From: an uncultured Bacteroidia bacterium
GTDB taxonomy: Bacteria > Bacteroidota > Bacteroidia > Bacteroidales > Prolixibacteraceae
Length of the DNA stretch: 64,000 nt
Assembly (NCBI GenBank): GCA_903907075.1
Contig: CAIVMQ010000054.1
Span: forward strand, 1 to 64,000
Direction of reading: 5' to 3'
Positions 9,654-18,202 of this stretch are shown here, in pieces (position 1 is the first letter of the stretch; every line of letters begins with the position of its first letter). The position numbers and the translations under genes are program-made. The notes beneath the pieces are model-generated. The model saw only the letters and a program-made list of their open reading frames with translations, searched no databases and was not told where the DNA came from.

Positions 9654-10811
9654 CTATATCGGATCGACAAAGGTGATATTAAAGACGACTACTTCAGGGG
9701 TATTTCCAATCCGCACAGGAGGGCCCCATGATCCAAATCCAGAAGATACATAGAAATTAGTATTCCCTTTTTTCAAGAATCCCCAGCTAAGTTCAAAAAC
9801 TGCCTTCGTAATAAAATTAAGAGGCCAGAGTTGTCCGTGGTGAGTATGTCCTGAAAGATGGAGATCTACATCTTCGACAACGGCTTCGTCGAGATCAAAA
9901 GGTTGATGATTCATCACAACAACAGGAAAACTCTTGTCGACACCCGCCATAAGTTCATTTAATGTTTTTCTTCTGTTCTCCTCTCCCATCTGACGGTTGT
10001 CACGGTCATCACGCCCCACGAGTTGGATACCATTTGGAAGGACAAGAACCTTATCGCGCAACAGATTTATCTTTATCTTCTCAAGATAAGGGAGTGTTTT
10101 GGTAATACCACCAATATATTCGTGGTTACCGGGGATTGCATAAACACCCATTACCGACTGAATCTCCTGAAGATGTTTACCCAGATTTTTGCGAAGCACA
10201 GGAGCGATATCGCCGTCGACAAGATCGCCGCAGAGCAATACTAAATCGGGTTTTTGGTTATTTATGATCCTAACTAATTTCGCCTCACGGTTCTCTCCTA
10301 TCAACGCTCCGAGATGAATATCAGAGGCCATAACAATTTTCATAGTGTGTTTACCGACAACCTTTTTAGGAATCACAAGGGTAATCTCATGGATTTGCGT
10401 ATTTAAGGCATTTAAGTGCCCTACGACAACAACCACTGTAACAAAAGCTACAGTCCCTAATCCGATTCTGAAACGGAGGTTCTGTGTCATTTCAGGGAGG
10501 AAATGGAAAAAATTATCGACCAGACGGATCAGATCGAAGAGCAAAAGAGTTAAGGCAAAGTAGAGCATAAAAGCGAGCCAGAATGCCCCCACACGATATA
10601 TCCATTCACTCACGAGTGATGATCGGGTATGCTCAAGAATCTCACCCACTACAAAACACGAAACAACAACCCAGAAAATTACAATATACGCTCTTCGCCA
10701 TGCCGGAGTGATTGAAAAAGCCTGTAGCCCTTTCGTAAAGACTAAAAAATTAAGTGAAAAATAGACCACTAAAACTGTTCCGAAGAAAATAAGAAAGGTG
10801 GTTAGACGCAT
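9654..10811 (-). CDS. Membrane-anchored calcineurin-like metallophosphoesterase
   Basis: Four hydrophobic segments occupy residues ~1-145, followed by a metallophosphoesterase domain with the full metal-binding set: 'MASDIHLGA' (DxH), 'LLCGDLVDGD' (GDxxD), 'IPGNHEYIGG' (GNHE), 'VVVMNHQPFD' and 'LHLSGHTHHGQLWP' (GHTHxGQ). The layout is that of YkuE/YaeI-like membrane phosphoesterases, some of which act on lipid pyrophosphates such as UDP-diacylglucosamine; the substrate here is unassigned. The catalytic domain follows the last membrane segment. Monocistronic. Confidence 0.88.
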   Translation of the reverse strand: MRLTTFLIFFGTVLVVYFSLNFLVFTKGLQAFSITPAWRRAYIVIFWVVVSCFVVGEILEHTRSSLVSEWIYRVGAFWLAFMLYFALTLLLFDLIRLVDNFFHFLPEMTQNLRFRIGLGTVAFVTVVVVVGHLNALNTQIHEITLVIPKKVVGKHTMKIVMASDIHLGALIGENREAKLVRIINNQKPDLVLLCGDLVDGDIAPVLRKNLGKHLQEIQSVMGVYAIPGNHEYIGGITKTLPYLEKIKINLLRDKVLVLPNGIQLVGRDDRDNRQMGEENRRKTLNELMAGVDKSFPVVVMNHQPFDLDEAVVEDVDLHLSGHTHHGQLWPLNFITKAVFELSWGFLKKGNTNFYVSSGFGSWGPPVRIGNTPEVVVFNITFVDPI

Positions 10812-11030
10812 AGTTTAATAAATATCATCCAAAAATATATAAGCTAAACACATTTAATAGCCATTTGTTCAGCCATAAAGAATTGTTATGTGGGTAACCA
10901 ATAGCTTCCCAAAAGGGCAATGATGTTCGAAATATTCCATCTGCAGACTAAAGATATACCCATTTATATCAATTACAGAGGAGAATTCGCCCCCGCAAAA
11001 CCGTTAAGTTCTATATTCCGTTCATTTTTT

Positions 11031-11038
11031 TATCTTTG
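11031..11038 (+). promoter_or_regulatory. TAnnTTTG -7 box for the lipoprotein/OMP pair
   Basis: TATCTTTG lies 25 nt before the ATG at 11064, the usual distance in this window. Confidence 0.5.
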
Positions 11039-11063
11039 TCAATTTACTAATTTAATCCGCTGA

Positions 11064-11549
11064 ATGAGATTTTATCTGATCGTAATTTCACTGCTACTCT
11101 TTAGCCTTGGGTCGTGTAATGACGGAAACCGATGTTACGAATCGGTGGATACCTTTATGATCAGCTCCTTCTCAATCGATGGATTCAAAAACATCAAAAC
11201 ATTAATTATCAAAGGAATAAACAAGAACGATGTCGGTGACACCCTCGTTAATGATGATCAAACAACCTTAACAAAAAGATATCCACTTCCACTCTCATTA
11301 TCGGCAGATTCAACGGGTTTTGTTCTTACAGCCAACGGAAAAACCGACACCCTTTTTGTACGTCACAAGATGGTTATTAAGTTAATATCCGAATTTTGCG
11401 GTTTCGCACCTAATTATACGCTTTCCGGTTCCAGTTATACCTTGGGTATCGATTCAGTACGAATCACAGACTCAAAGGTTAATCCACAATCCATAGCCAA
11501 AACAACGAATGATCAGAATATTCGCATTTATTTTAACGCTGCTCATTAG
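11064..11549 (+). CDS. Lipoprotein, probably DUF6452 family
   Basis: A 161-residue protein with a lipoprotein signal (LLLFSLGSC; lipobox Cys near residue 18), so it is probably anchored in a cell-envelope membrane. The body is beta-rich and ends with 'FCGFAPNYTLSG...LGIDSVRI', which I associate with the Bacteroidota-specific DUF6452 family (from memory, not searched). Its 3' end overlaps the next gene by 41 nt, indicating tight coupling to the DUF6048-like outer-membrane protein. No biochemical function is known to me. Confidence 0.7.
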   Translation: MRFYLIVISLLLFSLGSCNDGNRCYESVDTFMISSFSIDGFKNIKTLIIKGINKNDVGDTLVNDDQTTLTKRYPLPLSLSADSTGFVLTANGKTDTLFVRHKMVIKLISEFCGFAPNYTLSGSSYTLGIDSVRITDSKVNPQSIAKTTNDQNIRIYFNAAH

Positions 11550-12339
11550 CACACTTCCGGTTTCATCGCAGACTAAAGCAAGTCCCTGGCGGTATGAAGG
11601 TCCACGCGTGGGGATGGATCTTTCGCGTTACTTGTTGCCCTATATGTCGAGTGCCAAACGAAACGGATGGGAGATCCAGGCCGACTTCCCCTACAAAGGA
11701 AACTTCTTCCCAACCGTTGAGACCGGGATGCAATGGTTCGATGACACGCACAGCACCTTCCGCTATAAGAATAATGGTGCTTACGCACGTGTGGGAATCG
11801 ACATGAACATCTCAAAATTTGAATCGTTAAAAGATCACGATTTTGTCTTCGTAGGATTCCGATATGGCTACTCCATATTTAGCCAGCAATCGGAAAACAT
11901 TACCAATTCAAATTATTGGGAATCAATAAACACCAATTTACCGAGTCATTTGATGAATGCCCATTGGGGAGAGCTGGTATTTGGGATGAAAGGAGAACTT
12001 CTCCCTAATTTCTTCTTCGGATGGTCACTACGTGCCAAATTTCCCATTGCAGTTACAAAGGATGTCAATATCCATCCCTATATAATTCCGGGAATTGGCA
12101 AGACTGGCGGTGGAACTCCATTTGATTTTTCTGTTGGCGTGTATTACCGCTTCCCTATTTTCAGAAGTAAGACAATCCCAAAGGTTCTAAAAATGGGTGG
12201 AGCAAAACATCCGGGTCTTAATGATGGAATGGATCAAGAGGGCCAAGGCTATGGCGGTCAACGATCAGGAGGCAGCGGATCAGGCAGCAGTGGCGGGGGA
12301 GGCAACAGAGGCGGTGGAGGCAGCAGAAGCGGCCGATAA
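11509..12339 (+). CDS. Outer-membrane beta-barrel-like protein, probably DUF6048 family
   Basis: A 276-residue protein with a signal peptide (LTLLISTLPVSSQ) and alternating amphipathic strands ('GVYYRFPIF', 'FVGFRYGYSIFS') that suggest a small outer-membrane beta-barrel; the match to DUF6048 is from memory. It overlaps the preceding lipoprotein gene by 41 nt. The last ~40 residues are a low-complexity Gly/Ser/Arg tail (GGSGSGSSGGGG-like), unusual for a barrel protein, which could be a flexible extension. The lipoprotein plus barrel may form one outer-membrane assembly (inference). Confidence 0.68.
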   Translation: MIRIFAFILTLLISTLPVSSQTKASPWRYEGPRVGMDLSRYLLPYMSSAKRNGWEIQADFPYKGNFFPTVETGMQWFDDTHSTFRYKNNGAYARVGIDMNISKFESLKDHDFVFVGFRYGYSIFSQQSENITNSNYWESINTNLPSHLMNAHWGELVFGMKGELLPNFFFGWSLRAKFPIAVTKDVNIHPYIIPGIGKTGGGTPFDFSVGVYYRFPIFRSKTIPKVLKMGGAKHPGLNDGMDQEGQGYGGQRSGGSGSGSSGGGGNRGGGGSRSGR

Positions 12340-12808
12340 TTACCAACGGGCATCCCATAGTATTTAGCCTTAATTCTATTAAAAAAGGTTAACTCAGTTT
12401 CTAAATATTTCACTTGATCTAACTATGGAGAGGTAATTTTCAGCAGTACACAAGTCAACAATTTGAAATCGAACCTATTTTTGAGAGTTGTCGAAGAGGC
12501 AAACAACTAACAACATTTGACTATACTCCTAATTATTAATTTCATCTCATATAATCTAAAGTTCCTTTAGTTGATCTTTTCAAGAACTGGAGAATACTTA
12601 GCACTTGGATAGATACTTGCATTGCTTTGATTTCTAAAAAATAAGTTATACTTTTCCGGCCGAAATAATTATCTGCTAACCAAGATAATTATCGATTAAC
12701 TAACTGAATACAAATACATAAAATAATAAACAAGCTGAGAAGCGAGGTGCATTGCATCCATGTAATCAACCCTTTAAGGCGTAATTTAATAACCCAAGAA
12801 ATCTATTT
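12340..12808. other. 469-bp intergenic region upstream of the transporter/glycerol operon
   Basis: No ORF above background. It holds an imperfect tandem repeat (12664-12700, listed separately) about 110-145 bp upstream of the transporter ATG. No terminator is obvious after the preceding gene. Confidence 0.6.
12664..12700. repeat. Tandem 17-bp imperfect direct repeat, candidate operator pair
   Basis: aataattatctgctaac (12664-12680) and gataattatcgattaac (12684-12700) share 13 of 17 positions and are spaced 20 bp start to start, about two helical turns. Each contains the small palindrome ataattat. The position upstream of a transporter-glpK-glpF unit fits a regulator-binding site (inference). 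Confidence 0.45.
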
Positions 12809-14596
12809 ATGAATAGTAAATCAACAAAAGGGATCTGGAAAGTCATTACAGCATCCTCCCTTGGAACAATGATTGAATGGTATGACTTTTATATTTTTGG
12901 AAGTTTAGCCGTTGTGTTATCCACAAAATTTTTTCCGACCGACAATCCAACAGCCGCATTCTTATCTACCCTTGCTACGTTTGCAGCCGGGTTTGTCGTT
13001 CGCCCTTTTGGGGCTCTGTTCTTTGGACGATTAGGAGACTTGATTGGAAGAAAATATACCTTTATGGTAACCTTGTTAATCATGGGAGGTGCCACATTTT
13101 TGATTGGCTGTATTCCAAGTTATCAAACCATAGGCTATCTGGCTCCATTATTGGTTCTGATCTTAAGATTACTTCAAGGTCTAGCCTTAGGGGGAGAATA
13201 TGGTGGAGCTGCAACTTATGTGGCAGAGCACGCTCCCAATAACCAAAAAGGATATTGGACTTCATGGATACAAATTACCGCAACAGCCGGACTGTTCCTC
13301 TCGTTATTGGTGATTCTTTTAACCAAGGGGATCTTATCCAAGGAGGCTTTCGAAGAGTGGGGATGGAGAGCACCCTTTTGGGTCTCCATATTCCTGGTAA
13401 TCATCTCCTATATAATTCGCAAAAACATGGATGAATCGCCTGTTTTTGCGAAGGCTAAGCTAGAGGGAAAAACATCTCTAAATCCCTTAAAAGAGAGTTT
13501 CAATAATCGTTTCAACTTAAAATTTATTTTATTGGCCCTATTTGGAGCCACAATGGGGCAAGGGGTTGTGTGGTACACCGGACAGTTTTATGCCATGAGT
13601 TTTATGAAAACTGTCCAAAATATCGATTCTTCACAAGTTGATACGTTATTAGTTTTTGCATTGTTAATGGGCACCCCATTCTTCGTTTTATTCGGTTGGC
13701 TAAGTGATAAGATCGGTCGAAAATCAATAATGATGACAGGCCTGTTTTTAGCCATTTTCCTCTATCGCCCAATATACCGAGAGATGTATAAACTGACTGA
13801 TACCAAAGCAATGAAGGGATCAGGAAACAATCTGGTTATGGAGAGTTGCAAAGTAACTGAAACACCTGTTGCTTCAATTCTAACTGAACCGGATAAAGCA
13901 GACCCAACACTTAAAAATTCGAGAGTATTTATAGTCACAAAAACAGATTCTCTATTCTCAAGCGGGGCAGTTTTTCATTATACGAAAACGGATACCTTAT
14001 TCTTAGCCCAACCTTTAGCTTTCGACGCTAAGAAAAATGCACTTAATGAAGTTTGGTTAAACTACGACACCAATAATTCATCCGGCGCGATCGTTCACCA
14101 TAGTGTGAAACTTAAAAACAGTATACAGCAAGGGGGGACTCCTGCACGTTTAGATACAATACAAACGGGACTACTTAAGCAGTTTCCTGATGCGATGACA
14201 ATACATAAATCGCACGAGCATGGGATCAGTGCGAAAGGGAATATTAGCGTATCGAAGAATATTACGAGCACCGTAAAATTCTATTTAATATTCTTAGTCT
14301 TTATTCAGGTCCTATTTGCAACGATGGTTTATGGTCCAATTGCAGCATTCTTAGTTGAGATGTTCCCAGTAAAAATACGTTATACATCGATGTCGTTGCC
14401 CTATCACGTTGGGAATGGAATATTTGGCGGGTTATTACCTGCTATCTCTACCTATTTTGTGATAACAGCCAAAAATATTGGAAATCCTGAATTCTACTTA
14501 GAAGGACTATGGTATCCAATAGGAATTGCAGCCGTTTGCTTTGTTATTGGAATGATTTATATAGATCGTAAAATCAATACACTTCACGATAAATAG
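12809..14596 (+). CDS. MHS-type MFS transporter with a large periplasmic insertion
   Basis: An inner-membrane secondary transporter of the metabolite:H+ symporter branch (ProP/KgtP/ShiA-like): 'GTMIEWYDFYIFG' in TM1, 'RPFGALFFGRLGDLIGRKYTF' and 'FGWLSDKIGRKSIMM' (motif A, both halves), and 'RLLQGLALGGEYGGAATYVAEHAP'. At 595 residues it is about 150 longer than usual MHS members. The extra length is one hydrophilic, beta-rich block (~residues 320-486) between TM9 and TM10, predicted extracytoplasmic because it follows the cytoplasmic motif-A loop and one membrane pass. Substrate unknown; it is followed 8 bp later by a small membrane protein and then glpK and glpF, so a glycerol-related or organic-acid substrate is plausible. 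Confidence 0.88.
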   Translation: MNSKSTKGIWKVITASSLGTMIEWYDFYIFGSLAVVLSTKFFPTDNPTAAFLSTLATFAAGFVVRPFGALFFGRLGDLIGRKYTFMVTLLIMGGATFLIGCIPSYQTIGYLAPLLVLILRLLQGLALGGEYGGAATYVAEHAPNNQKGYWTSWIQITATAGLFLSLLVILLTKGILSKEAFEEWGWRAPFWVSIFLVIISYIIRKNMDESPVFAKAKLEGKTSLNPLKESFNNRFNLKFILLALFGATMGQGVVWYTGQFYAMSFMKTVQNIDSSQVDTLLVFALLMGTPFFVLFGWLSDKIGRKSIMMTGLFLAIFLYRPIYREMYKLTDTKAMKGSGNNLVMESCKVTETPVASILTEPDKADPTLKNSRVFIVTKTDSLFSSGAVFHYTKTDTLFLAQPLAFDAKKNALNEVWLNYDTNNSSGAIVHHSVKLKNSIQQGGTPARLDTIQTGLLKQFPDAMTIHKSHEHGISAKGNISVSKNITSTVKFYLIFLVFIQVLFATMVYGPIAAFLVEMFPVKIRYTSMSLPYHVGNGIFGGLLPAISTYFVITAKNIGNPEFYLEGLWYPIGIAAVCFVIGMIYIDRKINTLHDK

Positions 14597-14604
14597 TTAA
14601 GAAA

Positions 14605-14820
14605 ATGAATACATTTAAAAAATATCTCGGAATAGTCTGGATTATTCTGGCTATGGCCATCTCCTACTACTTTATCGGAATCTTTGGCAGTAAATTAACA
14701 TCTGGCAAACAGGATGATCTGGTATTTGGAATTATCATCTTCTTTATTCTACTCCCGCTGATTGTAACAGGACTGGCGATATTTGGCTGGTATGCGTTAA
14801 CAGATGAATACGAGGATTAG
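14605..14820 (+). CDS. Small two-span membrane protein (possibly DUF6814)
   Basis: A 71-residue protein with two hydrophobic segments (~9-28 and ~42-64) and an acidic tail (TDEYED). It starts 8 bp after the MFS gene, so it is almost certainly cotranslated. Small proteins of this kind, which I recall as DUF6814, accompany MFS transporters in Bacteroidota and may be accessory subunits; the family name is from memory. Confidence 0.7.
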   Translation: MNTFKKYLGIVWIILAMAISYYFIGIFGSKLTSGKQDDLVFGIIIFFILLPLIVTGLAIFGWYALTDEYED

Positions 14821-14876
14821 AGATTTAATGTTGTTTCATGATTTAGAGTGGTATACACGCGAATAATTTACTATCG

Positions 14877-16373
14877 ATGAACCATTTTATCCTGGCTTTC
14901 GATCAGGGCACGACTAGTTCAAGGGCAATTCTTATTGGGCACAATGGGCACATTGTGTCAATGGCTCAAAAAGAGTTCACTCAGATTTATCCCTTTCCGG
15001 GATGGGTTGAGCACGATCCCGAAGAGATATGGTCGACTCAGGCCGGTGTTGCTGGAGAAGCAATTGCCAAAGCCGGAGTTGCCAATAATACGATTGCCGC
15101 TATTGGAATCACGAACCAACGTGAGACAACAGTGGTGTGGAACCGAAAAACAGGAAAACCAATCTACAATGCCATCGTCTGGCAAGACAGACGTACCTCT
15201 GATTATTGCAATCAACTAAAGAATAACGGACAAAGCGATTGTATCCTCGATAAAACAGGACTTATTATTGATGCCTATTTCTCTGCGACAAAAATAAAGT
15301 GGATTCTTGACAATGTAAAAGGGGCCAGAAAGCAGGCAGAAAATGGAGAGTTGGCATTTGGAACAATCGATTCATGGCTAGTCTGGAAGCTTACCCGTGG
15401 AGCCCTCCATATTACGGATGTTTCAAATGCATCACGAACGATGTTATTTAATATCCACACACTCGAGTGGGATATCGAATTATTGAGCCTCTTCGATGTG
15501 CCACAAAGTATGCTCCCTCAGGTAAGGTCATCAAGTGAGAATTATGGCGTAACATCAATCGACCAACTACCTGGAATTCCCATTGCCGGTATTGCCGGTG
15601 ATCAGCAGGCATCCCTATTCGGACAGATGTGCATCGAGCCGGGAATGGTAAAAAACACCTATGGAACAGGTTGTTTTATGATGATGAACATTGGAAATAA
15701 ACCCATTGTTTCAAAAAGCAAACTGCTAACAACAATCGCCTGGAAAATTGGAGAACAGACCCAGTATGCCCTTGAGGGGAGCATATTTATTGCCGGAGCG
15801 GTGGTTCAGTGGCTTCGCGATGGATTAGCAATTATCAAAGAATCACAGGATATCGAACGATTGGCAGCTACGGTGAAGAGTAGCGAGGGGGTCTATTTCG
15901 TTCCGGCATTTGCCGGACTTGGAGCTCCTCATTGGAACCAAGAGGCACGAGGTATGCTGGTTGGAATTACCAGAGGTACAAAAGCGGCCCATATTGCCCA
16001 TGCAGCACTCGACAGCATTGCCTATCAAACATTAGAAGTCTTAATAGCCATGCAAAAAGACTCGGGCATCGACATTCGTGAATTACGCGTTGACGGTGGT
16101 GCCACAGTTAACAATGCATTGATGCAATTTCAGAGCGACCTGCTGCAGGCTGATGTAATACGTCCTAAAATAACCGAAACAACAGCTATGGGGGCAGCAT
16201 ACCTGGCCGGATTAGCGGTGAAGTTCTGGAGCGACATCCCTGATCTAAAACACCATTGGCAAGTCGACAGGGTTTTTGCACCCAAGATTGAACCCGAAAA
16301 AAACCATCAACTAATAAAAGGGTGGCACCGCGCTGTGAATGCTTCAAAAGCCTGGGCAAATGACTCCGAATAA
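14877..16373 (+). CDS. glpK: Glycerol kinase
   Basis: ATP-dependent phosphorylation of glycerol to sn-glycerol 3-phosphate, trapping glycerol after facilitated entry. The 498-residue length is typical. FGGY-kinase features include '[21 protein letters not shown]', '[19 protein letters not shown]', '[10 protein letters not shown]', '[13 protein letters not shown]', '[12 protein letters not shown]', '[11 protein letters not shown]', '[12 protein letters not shown]' and '[21 protein letters not shown]'. It is followed by glpF after 32 bp and preceded by the transporter and small membrane protein, giving a four-gene unit. No glycerol-3-phosphate dehydrogenase is nearby. Confidence 0.95.
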   Translation: MNHFILAFDQGTTSSRAILIGHNGHIVSMAQKEFTQIYPFPGWVEHDPEEIWSTQAGVAGEAIAKAGVANNTIAAIGITNQRETTVVWNRKTGKPIYNAIVWQDRRTSDYCNQLKNNGQSDCILDKTGLIIDAYFSATKIKWILDNVKGARKQAENGELAFGTIDSWLVWKLTRGALHITDVSNASRTMLFNIHTLEWDIELLSLFDVPQSMLPQVRSSSENYGVTSIDQLPGIPIAGIAGDQQASLFGQMCIEPGMVKNTYGTGCFMMMNIGNKPIVSKSKLLTTIAWKIGEQTQYALEGSIFIAGAVVQWLRDGLAIIKESQDIERLAATVKSSEGVYFVPAFAGLGAPHWNQEARGMLVGITRGTKAAHIAHAALDSIAYQTLEVLIAMQKDSGIDIRELRVDGGATVNNALMQFQSDLLQADVIRPKITETTAMGAAYLAGLAVKFWSDIPDLKHHWQVDRVFAPKIEPEKNHQLIKGWHRAVNASKAWANDSE

Positions 16374-16405
16374 CCGATAAAATAATCCAATTAAGACCTG
16401 CTGTT

Positions 16406-17125
16406 ATGACACCTTTCTTTGCTGAATTTATTGGCACCGCTGTAATTATCATCTTTGGAGGTGGCGTTGTCGCAAATGTTTCACTCAGCCGTACCTATGG
16501 AAATAAGAGTGGCTGGATGGTAATTACCTCCGGATGGGCGGTAGGAGTCTTTACTGGAGTATCCATTGCCGCTCCCCATAGCGGCGCACATTTAAATCCC
16601 GCTATTACCCTGGCCCTGGTTTTGGCCCATAAATTCTCCCCCACATTAGCCCCGGCATATGTTACAGCACAGCTGCTCGGAGCTATGTTCGGATCCCTAT
16701 TGGTCTGGCTGGCCTATAAAAAACATTTTGATTCAACAGAGGACGGAGATTCAAAATTGGCCGTATTCTGTACCGCACCAAGTATCCGAAGTTTCTGGCA
16801 TAACATCATGACAGAGGCAATTGGTGCCTTCGTCCTTTCAATAGCAGTGCTTGATATGGCAAAAGCTGAAGTAGGACTTGGCTCTCTAAATGCTGTGCCT
16901 GTAGCCCTGGTAGTACTTGGACTTGGCCTTTCACTTGGCGGCCCAACAGGTTACGCCATTAATCCGGCCCGTGACCTAGGTCCTCGAATCTTACATTCAC
17001 TGCTACCTATCCCTTTAAAACGTGACAGCGATTGGAAATATGCCTGGGTCCCAATTGTTGGTCCATTACTCGGTGCCGCTGCGGCAGCTCTACTGTTCCT
17101 GTTGATGGGTGGCGATGGATTATAA
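16406..17125 (+). CDS. glpF: Glycerol facilitator (aquaporin/MIP family)
   Basis: Inner-membrane channel for glycerol diffusion. Six membrane spans and two half-helices with the NPA boxes 'AHLNPAITLAL' and 'AINPARDLGPR'; the aspartate after the second NPA box (NPARD) is characteristic of glycerol-conducting aquaglyceroporins rather than water channels. 239 residues, slightly shorter than E. coli GlpF. Last gene of the MFS-small protein-glpK-glpF unit and convergent with marR at a distance of 22 bp. Confidence 0.93.
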   Translation: MTPFFAEFIGTAVIIIFGGGVVANVSLSRTYGNKSGWMVITSGWAVGVFTGVSIAAPHSGAHLNPAITLALVLAHKFSPTLAPAYVTAQLLGAMFGSLLVWLAYKKHFDSTEDGDSKLAVFCTAPSIRSFWHNIMTEAIGAFVLSIAVLDMAKAEVGLGSLNAVPVALVVLGLGLSLGGPTGYAINPARDLGPRILHSLLPIPLKRDSDWKYAWVPIVGPLLGAAAAALLFLLMGGDGL

Positions 17126-17147
17126 CAAAAAAAGACGGACCAAAGAG

Positions 17148-17615
17148 CTATCCCCTGATCTTATCCAACAGATGATTTAATTGCATGACCTCCTCCTCTG
17201 AGAGGTTTATCAACATGGTGTCAACTTTCTGATTGCAGTCATCCATCTTCTCCAAAAAATCTAATCCCTTAGGTGTAATCCAGACCTGCTTCTGCCTGCG
17301 ATCTCCCAGGTTCTCTGTCCGCTCTACTAATCCTTTGAGATGTAACTTCTCAACAATGCGGCTTACATCGGAATTCCTATCTAACATCCGATCTTTTAAA
17401 AACCCAATAGATACAGCGCCTTCAGAACGAAAACCACGCAATACCCTTAATACATTGTACTGAGGCTCTGTCAATCCATGCTTCTTCAAAGATTGCAAAA
17501 ACTCATAGCTTAATTGCTTAAAAGTATAACTCAGGTTGATTAAACCTTTGTGGTATTCGTTCCGAAAACGGCCCTTTAATTCATCTTCTATGCTCACGCT
17601 TTTTTGCAATTGCAA
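17148..17615 (-). CDS. MarR family transcriptional regulator
   Basis: A 155-residue winged-helix DNA-binding protein; 'EPQYNVLRVLRGF', 'LKDRMLDRNSDVSRIVEKLHLKGLVERTENLGDRRQKQVWITPKGLDFL' shows recognition helix and wing (DRR motif). It overlaps the upstream doxX gene by 22 nt, so the two are translationally coupled. MarR proteins usually repress their own operon and respond to small ligands or oxidants; the 22-bp palindrome upstream of doxX is the likely operator. The glycerol genes are convergent and need not be regulated by it. Confidence 0.9.
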   Translation of the reverse strand: MQLQKSVSIEDELKGRFRNEYHKGLINLSYTFKQLSYEFLQSLKKHGLTEPQYNVLRVLRGFRSEGAVSIGFLKDRMLDRNSDVSRIVEKLHLKGLVERTENLGDRRQKQVWITPKGLDFLEKMDDCNQKVDTMLINLSEEEVMQLNHLLDKIRG

Positions 17616-17959
17616 TTACAGATTCCCGGATTTCTTAAATAACCTACAGCCCAAACTAATAAAAGAACTGCGGTTGGCATCACGATACTTTGAGCCGTTG
17701 TCATATGGATAATAATGGCGCCTCCCATGTACGAAGTCAATAAAAATGTTCCATAGATGTTAGTCCGTGGATACAGGAATAATAAGGCTGAAACAATCTC
17801 CCCAATGGCAATAATTACCCGCCAGTCGCCTAAGTGAATTCCTTCTAATTGCTCTGGATGTAAAAATTTTCCTGAAGCACTAAATAAAAATAACGCTGTT
17901 AATAACCCCGCGATCACCCATGCGGCAATCTTCTTGTTCTTTGAAATCTCTGTAGTCAT
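17594..17959 (-). CDS. DoxX family membrane protein
   Basis: A 121-residue protein with four hydrophobic segments and the DoxX-like opening 'ALFLFSASGKFLHPEQLEG'. DoxX-like proteins are linked to redox stress and quinone or thiol chemistry, but the exact reaction is unsettled. The C terminus 'NPGICNCNCKKA' carries three closely spaced cysteines, which could form a disulfide or bind metal. First gene of a doxX-marR unit preceded by the palindromic operator candidate; MarR-DoxX pairing is typical of reactive-compound stress responses. Confidence 0.85.
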   Translation of the reverse strand: MTTEISKNKKIAAWVIAGLLTALFLFSASGKFLHPEQLEGIHLGDWRVIIAIGEIVSALLFLYPRTNIYGTFLLTSYMGGAIIIHMTTAQSIVMPTAVLLLVWAVGYLRNPGICNCNCKKA

Positions 17960-18014
17960 TTTATAGTGATTAAATGATTAAAAATTAATATCGGACACAA
18001 ATATAGGTTAAAAC

Positions 18015-18036
18015 ATTATATGTTGCAACATATAAT
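18015..18036. promoter_or_regulatory. 22-bp perfect palindrome, candidate MarR operator
   Basis: A perfect inverted repeat centred on tgttgcaaca (core tatatgttgcaacatata), 56 bp upstream of the doxX ATG. The length and TTGCAA centre are typical of MarR-family sites, and the following operon encodes a MarR protein. It also lies 167 bp upstream of the divergent BNR-repeat gene. Confidence 0.75.
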
Positions 18037-18202
18037 TTATGGAAATTTTAATTTGAATGGCAAAATCTAATCTATAACGCTATAAAATAAGGATAAATTT
18101 AGAATTCAGTTTTTTTGGTTAAGTGTCCATGTGTCTATATTTTCGCGAAAAATTACTTATTTAGCATCTTTTATTACCTAAGATGAACCAACTAAGTATC
18201 CT

